Under the pieces are notes generated by a model that worked only from the letters and a program-made list of their open reading frames with translations, had not been told where the DNA came from and did not search any database. Both the position numbers and the translations under genes were made by a program. Below, in pieces: positions 13,648 to 20,505 of a stretch of 20,752 nt of DNA (position 1 is its first letter; every line of letters starts with the position of its first letter). Source of the DNA: DATAFT01 sp035544635 (GTDB lineage: Bacteria > Acidobacteriota > Thermoanaerobaculia > Multivoradales > Multivoraceae); the NCBI GenBank assembly GCA_035544635.1, contig DATKDQ010000017.1:1-20752 (forward strand), given 5' to 3'.

Positions 13648-14211
13648 TTGCGCCACAGACCTCCGACCGGCCCGCCTCCGGCAGCGCGTGCGACCCGGGT
13701 CGCGCTGGGGCTGGGCGGCAACGTCGGCGACCCCCTCTACTGGTTCCGCACCGCCGCGCGTGTCTTCGCCCGGCATCTTCGTTCCCTCGCCGCCGCCCCC
13801 CTCTACTGCACGGATCCGGTGTCGCCGGTTCTCCAGCCTGCCTACCTGAACACCGTCCTCGCCGGCACGACGACGACGTCGCCCGAGGATCTGCTGGCGA
13901 TCGCGAAGGCGCTCGAGCGCGCCGCCGGCCGCCCCATAGCGCCGCTGCGCGACCATCCCCGGCCGCTCGACATCGATCTCCTGGTCTACGGAGACGAGGT
14001 GCGGACCACCGCCGAGCTCGAGCTCCCGCATCCTCGGCTACGCGAGCGCCGGTTCGCGCTCCAGCCGCTGGCCGATCTCGACCCCGAGTGGAGGCTCCCC
14101 CCCGACGGCCGCACCTCGAGCGAGGTCCTGAAGGACCTGAAGGAGGTCCCCCGCGTCGAGCGGCTGGGAGACTGGTGGCCTCCTCCAATACGAAAGAGAC
14201 TCAGCGGTTAG
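13648..14211 (+). CDS. folK: 2-amino-4-hydroxy-6-hydroxymethyldihydropteridine pyrophosphokinase
   Basis: FolK transfers pyrophosphate from ATP to the pterin precursor in folate synthesis. The body contains ALGLGGNVGDP (19-29), YLNTVL (66-71), RPLDIDLLVYGD (105-116) with the metal-binding Asp pair, and LPHPRLRERRFALQPLADLDP (126-146), all typical of HPPK. About 165 residues is usual, so the 187 here include a short N-terminal and a C-terminal tail. The start is uncertain: the only in-frame candidate close to the conserved body is the TTG at 13648, with no clear ribosome-binding site. Coupling to the FYDLN gene 13 nt upstream is likely. The 3' end overlaps the opposing gene by 11 nt. Confidence 0.88.
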   Translation: MRHRPPTGPPPAARATRVALGLGGNVGDPLYWFRTAARVFARHLRSLAAAPLYCTDPVSPVLQPAYLNTVLAGTTTTSPEDLLAIAKALERAAGRPIAPLRDHPRPLDIDLLVYGDEVRTTAELELPHPRLRERRFALQPLADLDPEWRLPPDGRTSSEVLKDLKEVPRVERLGDWWPPPIRKRLSG

Positions 14212-15064
14212 CGTCCAGCAGCGTGCGCGCCAGGCTCTGCGCCCGGCGATCCTCCACCAAGTGCTCCGGATCGGGCTGCGCCGCGACGATGGCCTCGAGC
14301 TCGAGGATCGCCAGGTCCCGCAGCTCGGGCCTCAGACCGAGCCTCGCCTCCGCGAGATAGAGCCGGTTGTAGAGGTCCTCGGGAGCGAGCTCCACGGCCC
14401 GCTCGAGATGGCGCAGCGCAAGGTCGCGGTCGATCCATCCGGTGAAGAACGGGACTCTGGGAGCCACCGCGTGGAGACGCCCCACCAGCCGGTGGGGACC
14501 CGCCCGCTCGTAGGTCTCGTCGAGCTCGATCGCGCAGACCCCGTGATCGCGGATGCGCTTCGCGATTCCTTTGCGCACCGCGGGCAGGGCACCCTTGGTC
14601 TCTCCCCACAGCCCCCAGTGCACGGCCGCCCAGAAGTGCACCGCGCCGGCGGTCGTCCGATCCTCGATCGAGGCGGCCACCGCCGCCGGGTCGCGCTCGT
14701 TCCACGGAGTGTCGCCGTGCAGAACGGCGATGGCACGCTCGGCAAGCTCGGTCCCGCGCTCCCACAGGCTTGCCCGCCTGCCCGGCGAGAGCTTCGTGAA
14801 CTCGCCCTGGTAGTGCAGCGCCCGCTGCAGCTTCCAGATCACCTCCAGGTTGCGCGGATCGGCGTCGAGGACGTCCTCGTAGGCGGCGATCGCCTCAGCC
14901 ACCGGGCCCGGCGCCGCACGCTCGGCCTGCGCGGCCTCGGCGCGGCGCGACCAGGCCCGATCGGCATCCTCCAGCGACGGTGATCGCGGCGGCGCGGCGG
15001 CCGCGCTCTGGGGCGCCGAGGCGAGGACCACCAGCATCGCGGCCGTGCCGACCAGCCCGCGCAT
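14201..15064 (-). CDS. Secreted TPR-like protein, possibly TRAP-transporter TatT-like
   Basis: This 287-residue protein has a clear signal peptide (about 1-24, cut near SAAAA). The rest is helical and TPR-like: AIAAYEDVLDADPRNLEVIWKLQRA (about 58-82), AGAVHFWAAVHWGLWGETKG (139-158) and HLERAVELAPEDLYNRLYLAEARL (219-242). The central AAVHWGLW segment and the GRLHAVAPRVPFFTGWIDRDLALRHL stretch resemble the T component of TRAP transporters (TatT family), but no TRAP P, Q or M gene is present here. The assignment as a TPR-type periplasmic protein is firmer than the TatT name. It is convergent with folK, with an 11-nt overlap, and divergent from the HD gene. Confidence 0.7.
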   Translation of the reverse strand: MRGLVGTAAMLVVLASAPQSAAAAPPRSPSLEDADRAWSRRAEAAQAERAAPGPVAEAIAAYEDVLDADPRNLEVIWKLQRALHYQGEFTKLSPGRRASLWERGTELAERAIAVLHGDTPWNERDPAAVAASIEDRTTAGAVHFWAAVHWGLWGETKGALPAVRKGIAKRIRDHGVCAIELDETYERAGPHRLVGRLHAVAPRVPFFTGWIDRDLALRHLERAVELAPEDLYNRLYLAEARLGLRPELRDLAILELEAIVAAQPDPEHLVEDRRAQSLARTLLDANR

Positions 15065-15214
15065 GCGACCGCGGCCCACCTCGCGCGATCCGCCAGCAGA
15101 CGTCACCCCGCGAAGCGCCAGCGCCGAGCCCTGGTGCGAGCGGCTGCTAGGATGCCGGCCGCGCCGAAGGAGCCAGGAGCCACGTCCTCGACTCGAACAC
15201 GTCACCGGGGTTCG

Positions 15215-16438
15215 ATGCTCGCGCTGCGCGATCCGATTCACGTCTACGTCCGCGCCGACGACACCGAAGCCGCGGTGCTCCGCACCCGACCGGTCCAGCG
15301 CCTGCGCTGGGTTCGCCAGCTCGGCCTCGCCCACCTCGTCTTTCCGGGCGCCGAGCACAGCCGCTTCAACCACGCTCTCGGCGCCATGGAGCTCGCCGGC
15401 CGCGTCTACGACGCGCTCGCCGAGAAGGCCCCCGACCTGCTCGAGCCCGACCCCCGCTGCCCCGAGCGCCGGCGGGTCCGCATGGCGGCGCTGCTGCACG
15501 ACGTCGGTCACGCGCCGTTCAGCCACTCCGCCGAGGAGCTCTTCGAGGACGGCTTGAGCCACGAGGACATGACGGTGAGACTGCTGCGCACCCCCGAGGT
15601 CGCTCGAGCCCTGGCCGGCGCCGCGCCCCAAGGAGTCACCACCGACGACGTCGAGCGGATCCTCACCGGACGCGGCGCCGAGAGCGACCGGCTGCTGGCG
15701 CAGATCGTCTCGGGAGAGCTCGACGTCGACAAGATGGATTACCTCCTGCGCGACAGCCTCTATTGCGGCGTGCGCTACGGCAACTACGACCTCGGCCGGC
15801 TGCTCGAGACCATCACGCCGCTGCGCGATCCGGCGACGCGCGATTGGGGGATCGGCATCGAGGAGGGCGGCGTGCACGCGCTCGAGGCGCTCGTCCTCGC
15901 CCGCTACTACATGTTCACGCAGGTCTACTTCAACGTGACCGGCAAGGTGCTCGAGCTGCATCTCAACGAATGGCTGGCGGGAGAGGGCATGCGCTGGCCC
16001 GCCGATCCCGAGCGCTTCCTCGGACACGACGACCTCGGCGTATGGATCGCGATGCGCCGCTCGACCAGCCCGCACGCACGCGCCATCGTCGAGCGCGACC
16101 ACTACGTGCTCGCGTTCGAAACCCGCGAGCACCTCACCGCCGCGGAGCGCGAGGGCTTCACCGCGCTGGTCGAGGAGGCGCGAGCGCGGTTCGATCCCGG
16201 CGACCTCCTGGTCTCGAACTCGGCGAAGGATCCTCATCGTCTGGGAGAGACCCGGGTGCTGGTGCGCGATCGCGACGGCGCGCTGGAGCCGATGAACCAC
16301 GTCAGCCACTTCATCCGCCACCTCACGCGCATCGAGCGCTTCCGGGTGTACGCGCGGCCGGGCCGCGCCGACGAGGTGCGCGCGTTTCTGCGCCAGCGCT
16401 GGGCGCACCCCCCCGAGTCCTCGCCGATCTCGAGCTGA
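15215..16438 (+). CDS. HD-domain phosphohydrolase, dNTPase/SAMHD1-like
   Basis: The 407-residue protein begins with RDPIHVYV, the usual opening of the YwfO/SAMHD1-like family. The metal site is complete: H53 (in HSRFNHALG), H95-D96 (LLHDVGHAPFSH) and D172 (DVDKMDYLLRDS). Family members hydrolyse nucleotides, often dNTPs, but the substrate here cannot be read from sequence. Further family marks are GGVHALEALVLARYYMFTQVYFN (218-240) and VLELHLNEWL. The ATG at 15215 is chosen because the conserved motif starts five residues in; an ATG at 15152 and the region before it encode non-conserved sequence. It reads away from the TatT-like gene across a 150-nt gap with no clear promoter match. Confidence 0.88.
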   Translation: MLALRDPIHVYVRADDTEAAVLRTRPVQRLRWVRQLGLAHLVFPGAEHSRFNHALGAMELAGRVYDALAEKAPDLLEPDPRCPERRRVRMAALLHDVGHAPFSHSAEELFEDGLSHEDMTVRLLRTPEVARALAGAAPQGVTTDDVERILTGRGAESDRLLAQIVSGELDVDKMDYLLRDSLYCGVRYGNYDLGRLLETITPLRDPATRDWGIGIEEGGVHALEALVLARYYMFTQVYFNVTGKVLELHLNEWLAGEGMRWPADPERFLGHDDLGVWIAMRRSTSPHARAIVERDHYVLAFETREHLTAAEREGFTALVEEARARFDPGDLLVSNSAKDPHRLGETRVLVRDRDGALEPMNHVSHFIRHLTRIERFRVYARPGRADEVRAFLRQRWAHPPESSPISS

Positions 16439-16451
16439 TCGCGCGACGGTC

Positions 16452-16940
16452 TCACCCGGTCAGCTCGCCGAGACGTGCGAGCGCGTCGCGCCACCGCCGC
16501 CGGTACTCCTCCCAGATGGTGAGGCAGGCGGACAGGGCCAGATGCTGGAAGCCGGTCTGGAATACGTCGATCTCGCAGCCGCCATCGGCATCGAACAGGG
16601 TGAGCTCGAGGCGCGTGGACGTCTCCCAGTGGGGATCCTCCTTGCGGAACGCGAGCACCCAGGAGCGGCCCGGGTCGTAGCGTTCGGTCCTGCCGGTCTC
16701 GACCGAGCCGCCGACCGCTGCGGCGCCGCGCGCCGGATCGGGATCCCCACCGACTGCCTCCCGCTGGAGCCGCAGGCCGCCGCGCGGACCGGGATCGATC
16801 TCGGCGCGATCGGCGAGCCAGCTCTCCACCCGGCGGGGCTCGACCAGCCACCGCCAAGCCTCGCTGCGATCGATCCGCAGGCTCCGGCGCACGCGCAGCT
16901 GAATGCCGGGAATGTCGCCCTCGCGAATGGGGAGAGCCAT
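16452..16940 (-). CDS. SRPBCC-fold protein (AHSA1/polyketide-cyclase-like)
   Basis: The 162-residue product has the START/SRPBCC pattern: LRVRRSLRIDRSEAWRWLVEPRRVESWLAD near the N-terminus (about 15-44), a central beta stretch (WVLAFRKEDPHWETSTRLELTLFDADGGCEIDV, 94-126) and a long C-terminal helix (about 132-158, LALSACLTIWEEYRRRWRDALARL). Such proteins bind hydrophobic ligands or act as co-chaperone-like modules; the ligand is not known. AAGGGG abuts the ATG directly, which is closer than a normal ribosome-binding site, so the start is not certain. It ends 13 nt from the convergent HD gene. Confidence 0.78.
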   Translation of the reverse strand: MALPIREGDIPGIQLRVRRSLRIDRSEAWRWLVEPRRVESWLADRAEIDPGPRGGLRLQREAVGGDPDPARGAAAVGGSVETGRTERYDPGRSWVLAFRKEDPHWETSTRLELTLFDADGGCEIDVFQTGFQHLALSACLTIWEEYRRRWRDALARLGELTG

Positions 16941-16982
16941 CCCCTTACTCTAGTACCTGGTCTCGGGATCGCGAGCGCGCTC

Positions 16983-17711
16983 TCACCACGCCAGGCACGT
17001 TCGCGCCCACGGTTCTGTTCCCGGCTCCGCCGCGGGCGGAGCGGAGCGGTGGCCTTCCGGCGCCCAACCGGCCGCCACTTCGGCGACGCCGTCGGGATGG
17101 AGCATCGAGGCGCCTGCCGGCGCGCGGCGCGTGACCCGCAGCCGCAGGATCGGACGGCCCTCGCGCTGGTACTTCACCTCGTAATTGGTACGCGGACCGT
17201 CGGGCCAGGGACCCTCGACGCACTCGACCGAGACCCCGGGGTGGCGCGCGAGCACGTCGCGCACCGCTTCACCGTAGTCGACGTGATCGGTGGCGAAGTA
17301 GAGCACCCCGCCCGGCTCGAGCGCGCCGAGGACGAGGTCGACCGTACCCTCGTCGAGCAGGCGGCGCCTGCGATGGCGGATCTTGGGCCAGGGATCGGGG
17401 AAGTAGATGTGCACCGTGGACGCGCAGCCGCGCTCGAGGCAGGCGGCGAGCACGTAGAGCGCGTCCCCGCAGACCGTCACCAGATTGAGGAGCCCGCGCC
17501 GCGCGGCGCGGCGGCTGGCGAGGCGCCAGTACGTCGGGGCCGACTCGATGCCGAGGAACCTGGTGCCCTGGCGAGCGGCCGCCTGGGCCACCAGGAAGCG
17601 GCCCTTGCCGAACCCGATCTCGATCTCGAGGGGGCAGCCGGCGGCCCTCGACACGATCGGCAGCGCGATCTCGCGGAGCTCGAGCTCGCGGCCCTCCCTC
17701 CAGATGCGCAC
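16983..17711 (-). CDS. trmB: tRNA (guanine-N7-)-methyltransferase
   Basis: TrmB makes m7G46 in the variable loop of tRNAs using S-adenosylmethionine. The 242-residue protein shows EIGFGKGRFLV (31-41, SAM motif I), FLGIES (52-57), HIYFPDPWPKIRHRRRRL (101-118), TDHVDYGEAV (141-150) and TNYEVKYQREGRPI (175-188), all diagnostic. The catalytic domain ends near residue 195; the last 45 or so residues (Ala/Pro/Glu-rich) are a tail not normally seen. The GTG start directly abuts the manC TAG stop, so the two genes are cotranscribed and probably coupled. Confidence 0.94.
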   Translation of the reverse strand: MRIWREGRELELREIALPIVSRAAGCPLEIEIGFGKGRFLVAQAAARQGTRFLGIESAPTYWRLASRRAARRGLLNLVTVCGDALYVLAACLERGCASTVHIYFPDPWPKIRHRRRRLLDEGTVDLVLGALEPGGVLYFATDHVDYGEAVRDVLARHPGVSVECVEGPWPDGPRTNYEVKYQREGRPILRLRVTRRAPAGASMLHPDGVAEVAAGWAPEGHRSAPPAAEPGTEPWARTCLAW

Positions 17712-18776
17712 CTACAGCAGATCCTCCCGTCCCCTGCGGCGCAGCTCGTCGACGATGCGGCGCACCTCCTGCGAACGGGCCTTCGGCACCACCAGGACCG
17801 CGTTGCCGGACTGGACCACCGCCAGGCCCTCGACGCCGAGCACCGCGACCAGGCCGTCCTCGGAGAACAGCAGGTTGTCGCTCGCGTCGAGCGCGAGGGT
17901 GTCGCCGCGGGCCGCATTCGCGTCGCGACCGCCAGTGCCGGCGAGCGCCTCGGCCAGCGCCGCCCACGAGCCACAGTCGCTCCAGCCGCAGTCGAGAACC
18001 ACGGTGTGCAGCTCGTCGAGCCGCTCCATCACGGCGGTGTCGATCGGAAGCGCCGGCAGCTCGGGGTAGATCGCGTCGAGGCGCGACGGGTCGGCCGCCG
18101 CAGCGGTGACGCCCTCCACCAGCGCTGGCTCGAGGCGGCGCAGGTGATCGAGCAGCGTGGTGCCGCGGAACGCGAAGATGCCGGCGTTCCACAGGTGGCG
18201 GCCGCCCGCGACGAACGCTTCGGCGGTCGCGGCGTCGGGCTTCTCGCGGAAGCGCAGCACGCGCAGGAGCTGGTGGGGGCCATCGGCGCCGGAGCTGGAG
18301 GGCTGCTCGGTCTCGAGGTAGCCGTAGCCGGTCTCGGCCCAGCGCGGCCGCACACCGAGGGCGATCACGCGATCGCGCTCGGCGGCGGCGGCGGCCGCCG
18401 CGACCAGGGTCGACCGGAACGCGTCCTCGTCCTCGATCCAATGATCCGAGTGGAGGGACGCCACCACCTCCTGCCGCTTCGCCGGCGGCATGCTGGCGAG
18501 GGCCCAGGCGATCGCCGGGGCGGTGTTGCGCCCCACCGGCTCGAGGAGGATCTGCGCCGGGGGCACCTCGGGGAGCTGGCACCGCACCTGGTCGCCGAGC
18601 TCGCGGCCGGTCGCGACCCAGACGTCCCCGGGATCGACCGCCGGCAGCAGGCGATCGAGCGTCCGGCGCAGCAGCGTGCGGTCGCCGTCGAGCGGCAGGA
18701 GCTGCTTGGGGCGGCGCCGGCGCGAGGCCGGCCAGAAGCGCGTGCCGCTGCCGCCTGCGAGGATGAGCGCCTGCAT
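17712..18776 (-). CDS. manC: Mannose-1-phosphate guanylyltransferase
   Basis: The enzyme makes GDP-mannose from mannose-1-phosphate and GTP, the donor for surface polysaccharides or glycoproteins. The 354-residue protein has the nucleotide signature LILAGGSGTRFWPASRRRRPKQLLPL (4-29), LLEPVGRNTAPAIAWA (77-92), SDH (110-112), FREKP (176-180), WNAGIF (196-201), and GWSDCGSW (264-271). It is the short form without a C-terminal phosphomannose-isomerase cupin domain. The ATG has only a weak GGA upstream. Two small palindromes and repeat copy U4 lie in the upstream region. Confidence 0.93.
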   Translation of the reverse strand: MQALILAGGSGTRFWPASRRRRPKQLLPLDGDRTLLRRTLDRLLPAVDPGDVWVATGRELGDQVRCQLPEVPPAQILLEPVGRNTAPAIAWALASMPPAKRQEVVASLHSDHWIEDEDAFRSTLVAAAAAAAERDRVIALGVRPRWAETGYGYLETEQPSSSGADGPHQLLRVLRFREKPDAATAEAFVAGGRHLWNAGIFAFRGTTLLDHLRRLEPALVEGVTAAAADPSRLDAIYPELPALPIDTAVMERLDELHTVVLDCGWSDCGSWAALAEALAGTGGRDANAARGDTLALDASDNLLFSEDGLVAVLGVEGLAVVQSGNAVLVVPKARSQEVRRIVDELRRRGREDLL

Positions 18777-18830
18777 CGCCGTCCGCGAAGCTTCGTTAGG
18801 AGCCCGTCCATGTAATGGACTGGCGACACT

Positions 18831-18896
18831 GCGCCGTCCTCGGCGCCGAAGTCCTACGAGCGTAGGGCGTGGTAGTAGACACCATTTCCGGAGCTA
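18831..18896 (-). repeat. Dispersed dyad-plus-hairpin repeat, copy U4 (diverged hairpin)
   Basis: The core GCGCCGTCCTCGGCGCC (18831-18847) is identical to the other copies and the far end CCGGAGCTA matches copy U3. The second hairpin between them is degenerate: TGGT...ACCA with a larger loop. It lies upstream of manC rather than at the end of a gene, about 10 kb from the nearest other copy. Confidence 0.85.
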
Positions 18897-18952
18897 GCGT
18901 CGCTCCTGCCGGAACATCGTTACACATGAGTCAAGTTTTGGAGGAGCGACGC
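18897..18952. repeat. 11-bp perfect inverted repeat abutting repeat U4
   Basis: GCGTCGCTCCT (18897-18907) and AGGAGCGACGC (18942-18952) are exact complements flanking 34 nt of relatively AT-rich DNA. It begins directly where U4 ends. It could be a hairpin in the crotonase leader, an operator, or the remnant ends of a small mobile element. Confidence 0.75.
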
Positions 18953-19034
18953 GAGCCCGCGCCGCTTGCGGCGCTTGGGCCTGTGCGGCGGAGCCCTGAC
19001 GCCGACACCGACTGCGCGAAAGGAGGCAGAACCA

Positions 19035-19829
19035 ATGTTGTCGCAGCAGAGCTACGAAACGATCCTGATCGACAAACGACCCAACGGCGTTGCCCGGGCC
19101 ACGTTGAATCGTCCCGAGAGACTCAACGCCGTCGACGGCAGAATGCACTACGAGCTGACCACGCTCTGGGTGGACGCCAATGCCGATCCCGAGGTGAAGG
19201 CGCTGGTGGTCGCCGGTCAAGGCCGCGCCTTCTGCTCCGGCGGCGACTTCGGACCCGACCGCAAGCCCGGTCCCGGAGGTCCCGGTGCGACGATGCGCGA
19301 GGCGCGCCAGATCGTCGACAACCTCCTCGATTGCGAGAAGCCGGTGATCAGCGCCGTGCACGGCTACGCGATGGGGCTCGGCGCCACGGTCGCTCTGCTC
19401 TGCGACGTGGTCGTCGCGGCGCGCGGCGCCGTCTTTGCGGATACCCACGTCCGCATGGGAATCGGTGCCGGCGATGGCGGGCAGGTGATCTGGCCGCTTC
19501 TGGTCGGGGTGAATCGCGCCAAGTACTTCCTCATGACCGGCGAGCGCATCAAGGCGGAGGAGGCCTACAGCCTCGGGCTGGTCAATTTCGTCGTCGATGA
19601 GGAGGACGTGCTCGGGAAGGCGACGGAGATCGCCGAACGGCTCGCCAGCGGTCCGAGTCTCGCGATCTCGGCCTCGAAGGTGCCGATCAACAAGTACATC
19701 AAGATGGTGTCGAACCTGGTGCTGCCGCTGTCGCTCTCAATGGAGGAAGCAACCATGCGCAGCGCCGATGCTGCCGAGGCGGGGCAGGCTTTCCGCGAGA
19801 AGCGCGAGCCGAGCTTCGTAGGTAGGTAG
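19035..19829 (+). CDS. Crotonase-fold protein (enoyl-CoA hydratase/isomerase family)
   Basis: The 264-residue protein has the crotonase fold marks: ATLNRPERLNAV (22-33), the first oxyanion-hole segment GRAFCSGGDF (63-72), the second HGYAMGLGATVALLCD (109-124), and MTGERIKAEEAYSLGLVNFVV (167-187). Family members act on acyl-CoA thioesters. Compared with the rat hydratase pattern, the two catalytic glutamates are replaced: the GGGCELA Glu by T118 and the QPEI Glu by H138, followed by the subfamily motif MGIGAGDGG. A simple hydratase is therefore doubtful and the true reaction is unknown. The ATG has a near-perfect AAAGGAGG 8 nt upstream, stronger than elsewhere in the window. An EthD-like gene follows after 52 nt. 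Confidence 0.9.
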   Translation: MLSQQSYETILIDKRPNGVARATLNRPERLNAVDGRMHYELTTLWVDANADPEVKALVVAGQGRAFCSGGDFGPDRKPGPGGPGATMREARQIVDNLLDCEKPVISAVHGYAMGLGATVALLCDVVVAARGAVFADTHVRMGIGAGDGGQVIWPLLVGVNRAKYFLMTGERIKAEEAYSLGLVNFVVDEEDVLGKATEIAERLASGPSLAISASKVPINKYIKMVSNLVLPLSLSMEEATMRSADAAEAGQAFREKREPSFVGR

Positions 19830-19881
19830 CCAAGCCGTCGGAGCCCAGGGGCCGATCATCGAAAGTGGGTAACCTGCCACC

Positions 19882-20469
19882 ATGAACACCCTCGAGCTGG
19901 TCGCGGTCGGCGACGATGTCGGGCAGGCGCGGATCGTGGCGAGGGCCTTGGCAGGCACCGTCTTCGTCGACCTCCGCGCGGACGCCTCGGGCCTGCCGTT
20001 CCGGGCGATGGTGACGGCGATCACCGACGACGCGGAGACGCTGCTCGCGGCAGCCGGGGTCGGCGCGTACGTCGTGTGCCGGCGGACCATGAAGCCCAGG
20101 GCTGCCGCCGGTGGACCCGTTGCTCCCGCCATCGAGCTCCCTGGCGTGATCGGGCTCTTCCCAATGGTGCGTCATCCCGGCCTGAGCCACGGCCAGGCCG
20201 ACCGCCACTGGCGCGACGTTCACGCCCCGCTCGCGCTGAAGCACCACGTCGCCATGTCGCACTACACGCAGCTCAGCGTGGTCCATCGTCTCCACGGCCC
20301 CGACTGGGACGGGTTCGCGCTGTGCGGGTTCGACTCGATCGAGGACCTGAGGGAGCGCTTCTTCGAGAGCGAGCAGGGGCGCGTCGCGATTCGAGAGGAC
20401 GTGGCGCGCTTCGCCGATACCCGGAGCTCGCCGCGCCGGGTGATCGTCACGGAAGAGCGCTACGGCTAG
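19882..20469 (+). CDS. EthD-like dimeric alpha/beta-barrel protein
   Basis: The 195-residue protein carries an EthD-type domain in its second part (about 88-192): LFPMVRHPGLSHGQADRHWRDVHAPLALKHH (92-122), SHYTQLSVVHRL, and a DWDGFALCGFDSIEDLRERFFESEQGRV stretch. The N-terminal 85 residues may be a second, degenerate barrel half. EthD-like proteins are small ferredoxin-like barrels linked to degradative pathways; no substrate can be assigned. It lies 52 nt after the crotonase gene on the same strand and is probably cotranscribed. The ATG has only a weak ribosome-binding site. Confidence 0.78.
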   Translation: MNTLELVAVGDDVGQARIVARALAGTVFVDLRADASGLPFRAMVTAITDDAETLLAAAGVGAYVVCRRTMKPRAAAGGPVAPAIELPGVIGLFPMVRHPGLSHGQADRHWRDVHAPLALKHHVAMSHYTQLSVVHRLHGPDWDGFALCGFDSIEDLRERFFESEQGRVAIREDVARFADTRSSPRRVIVTEERYG

Positions 20470-20505
20470 CGGGAGCGCCTCTCCGAGCGTGGTGACAGTA
20501 ACCTA

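Larger units (their letters stand above)
18777..19034. other. Structured intergenic region between manC and the crotonase gene
   Basis: No gene is supported. From left to right it holds the palindrome CGAAGCTTCG (18786-18795), the hairpin GTCCAT-gta-ATGGAC (18806-18820), repeat copy U4 (18831-18896), an 11-bp inverted repeat (18897-18952), the hairpin GCGCCGC-tt-GCGGCGC (18959-18974) and a strong ribosome-binding site AAAGGAGG (19019-19026) for the crotonase gene. Promoters for the two divergent genes must lie here, but no convincing -35/-10 pair is seen. Confidence 0.65.

Noticed and set aside
16542..18815. Long plus-strand open frame across the SRPBCC, trmB and manC genes
   Set aside because: It spans three real minus-strand genes and their junctions, with a composition typical of antisense shadow frames.
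18894..19448. Minus-strand open frame opposite the crotonase gene
   Set aside because: It mirrors the crotonase codons, has no domain and ends in the inverted-repeat region; treated as a shadow.
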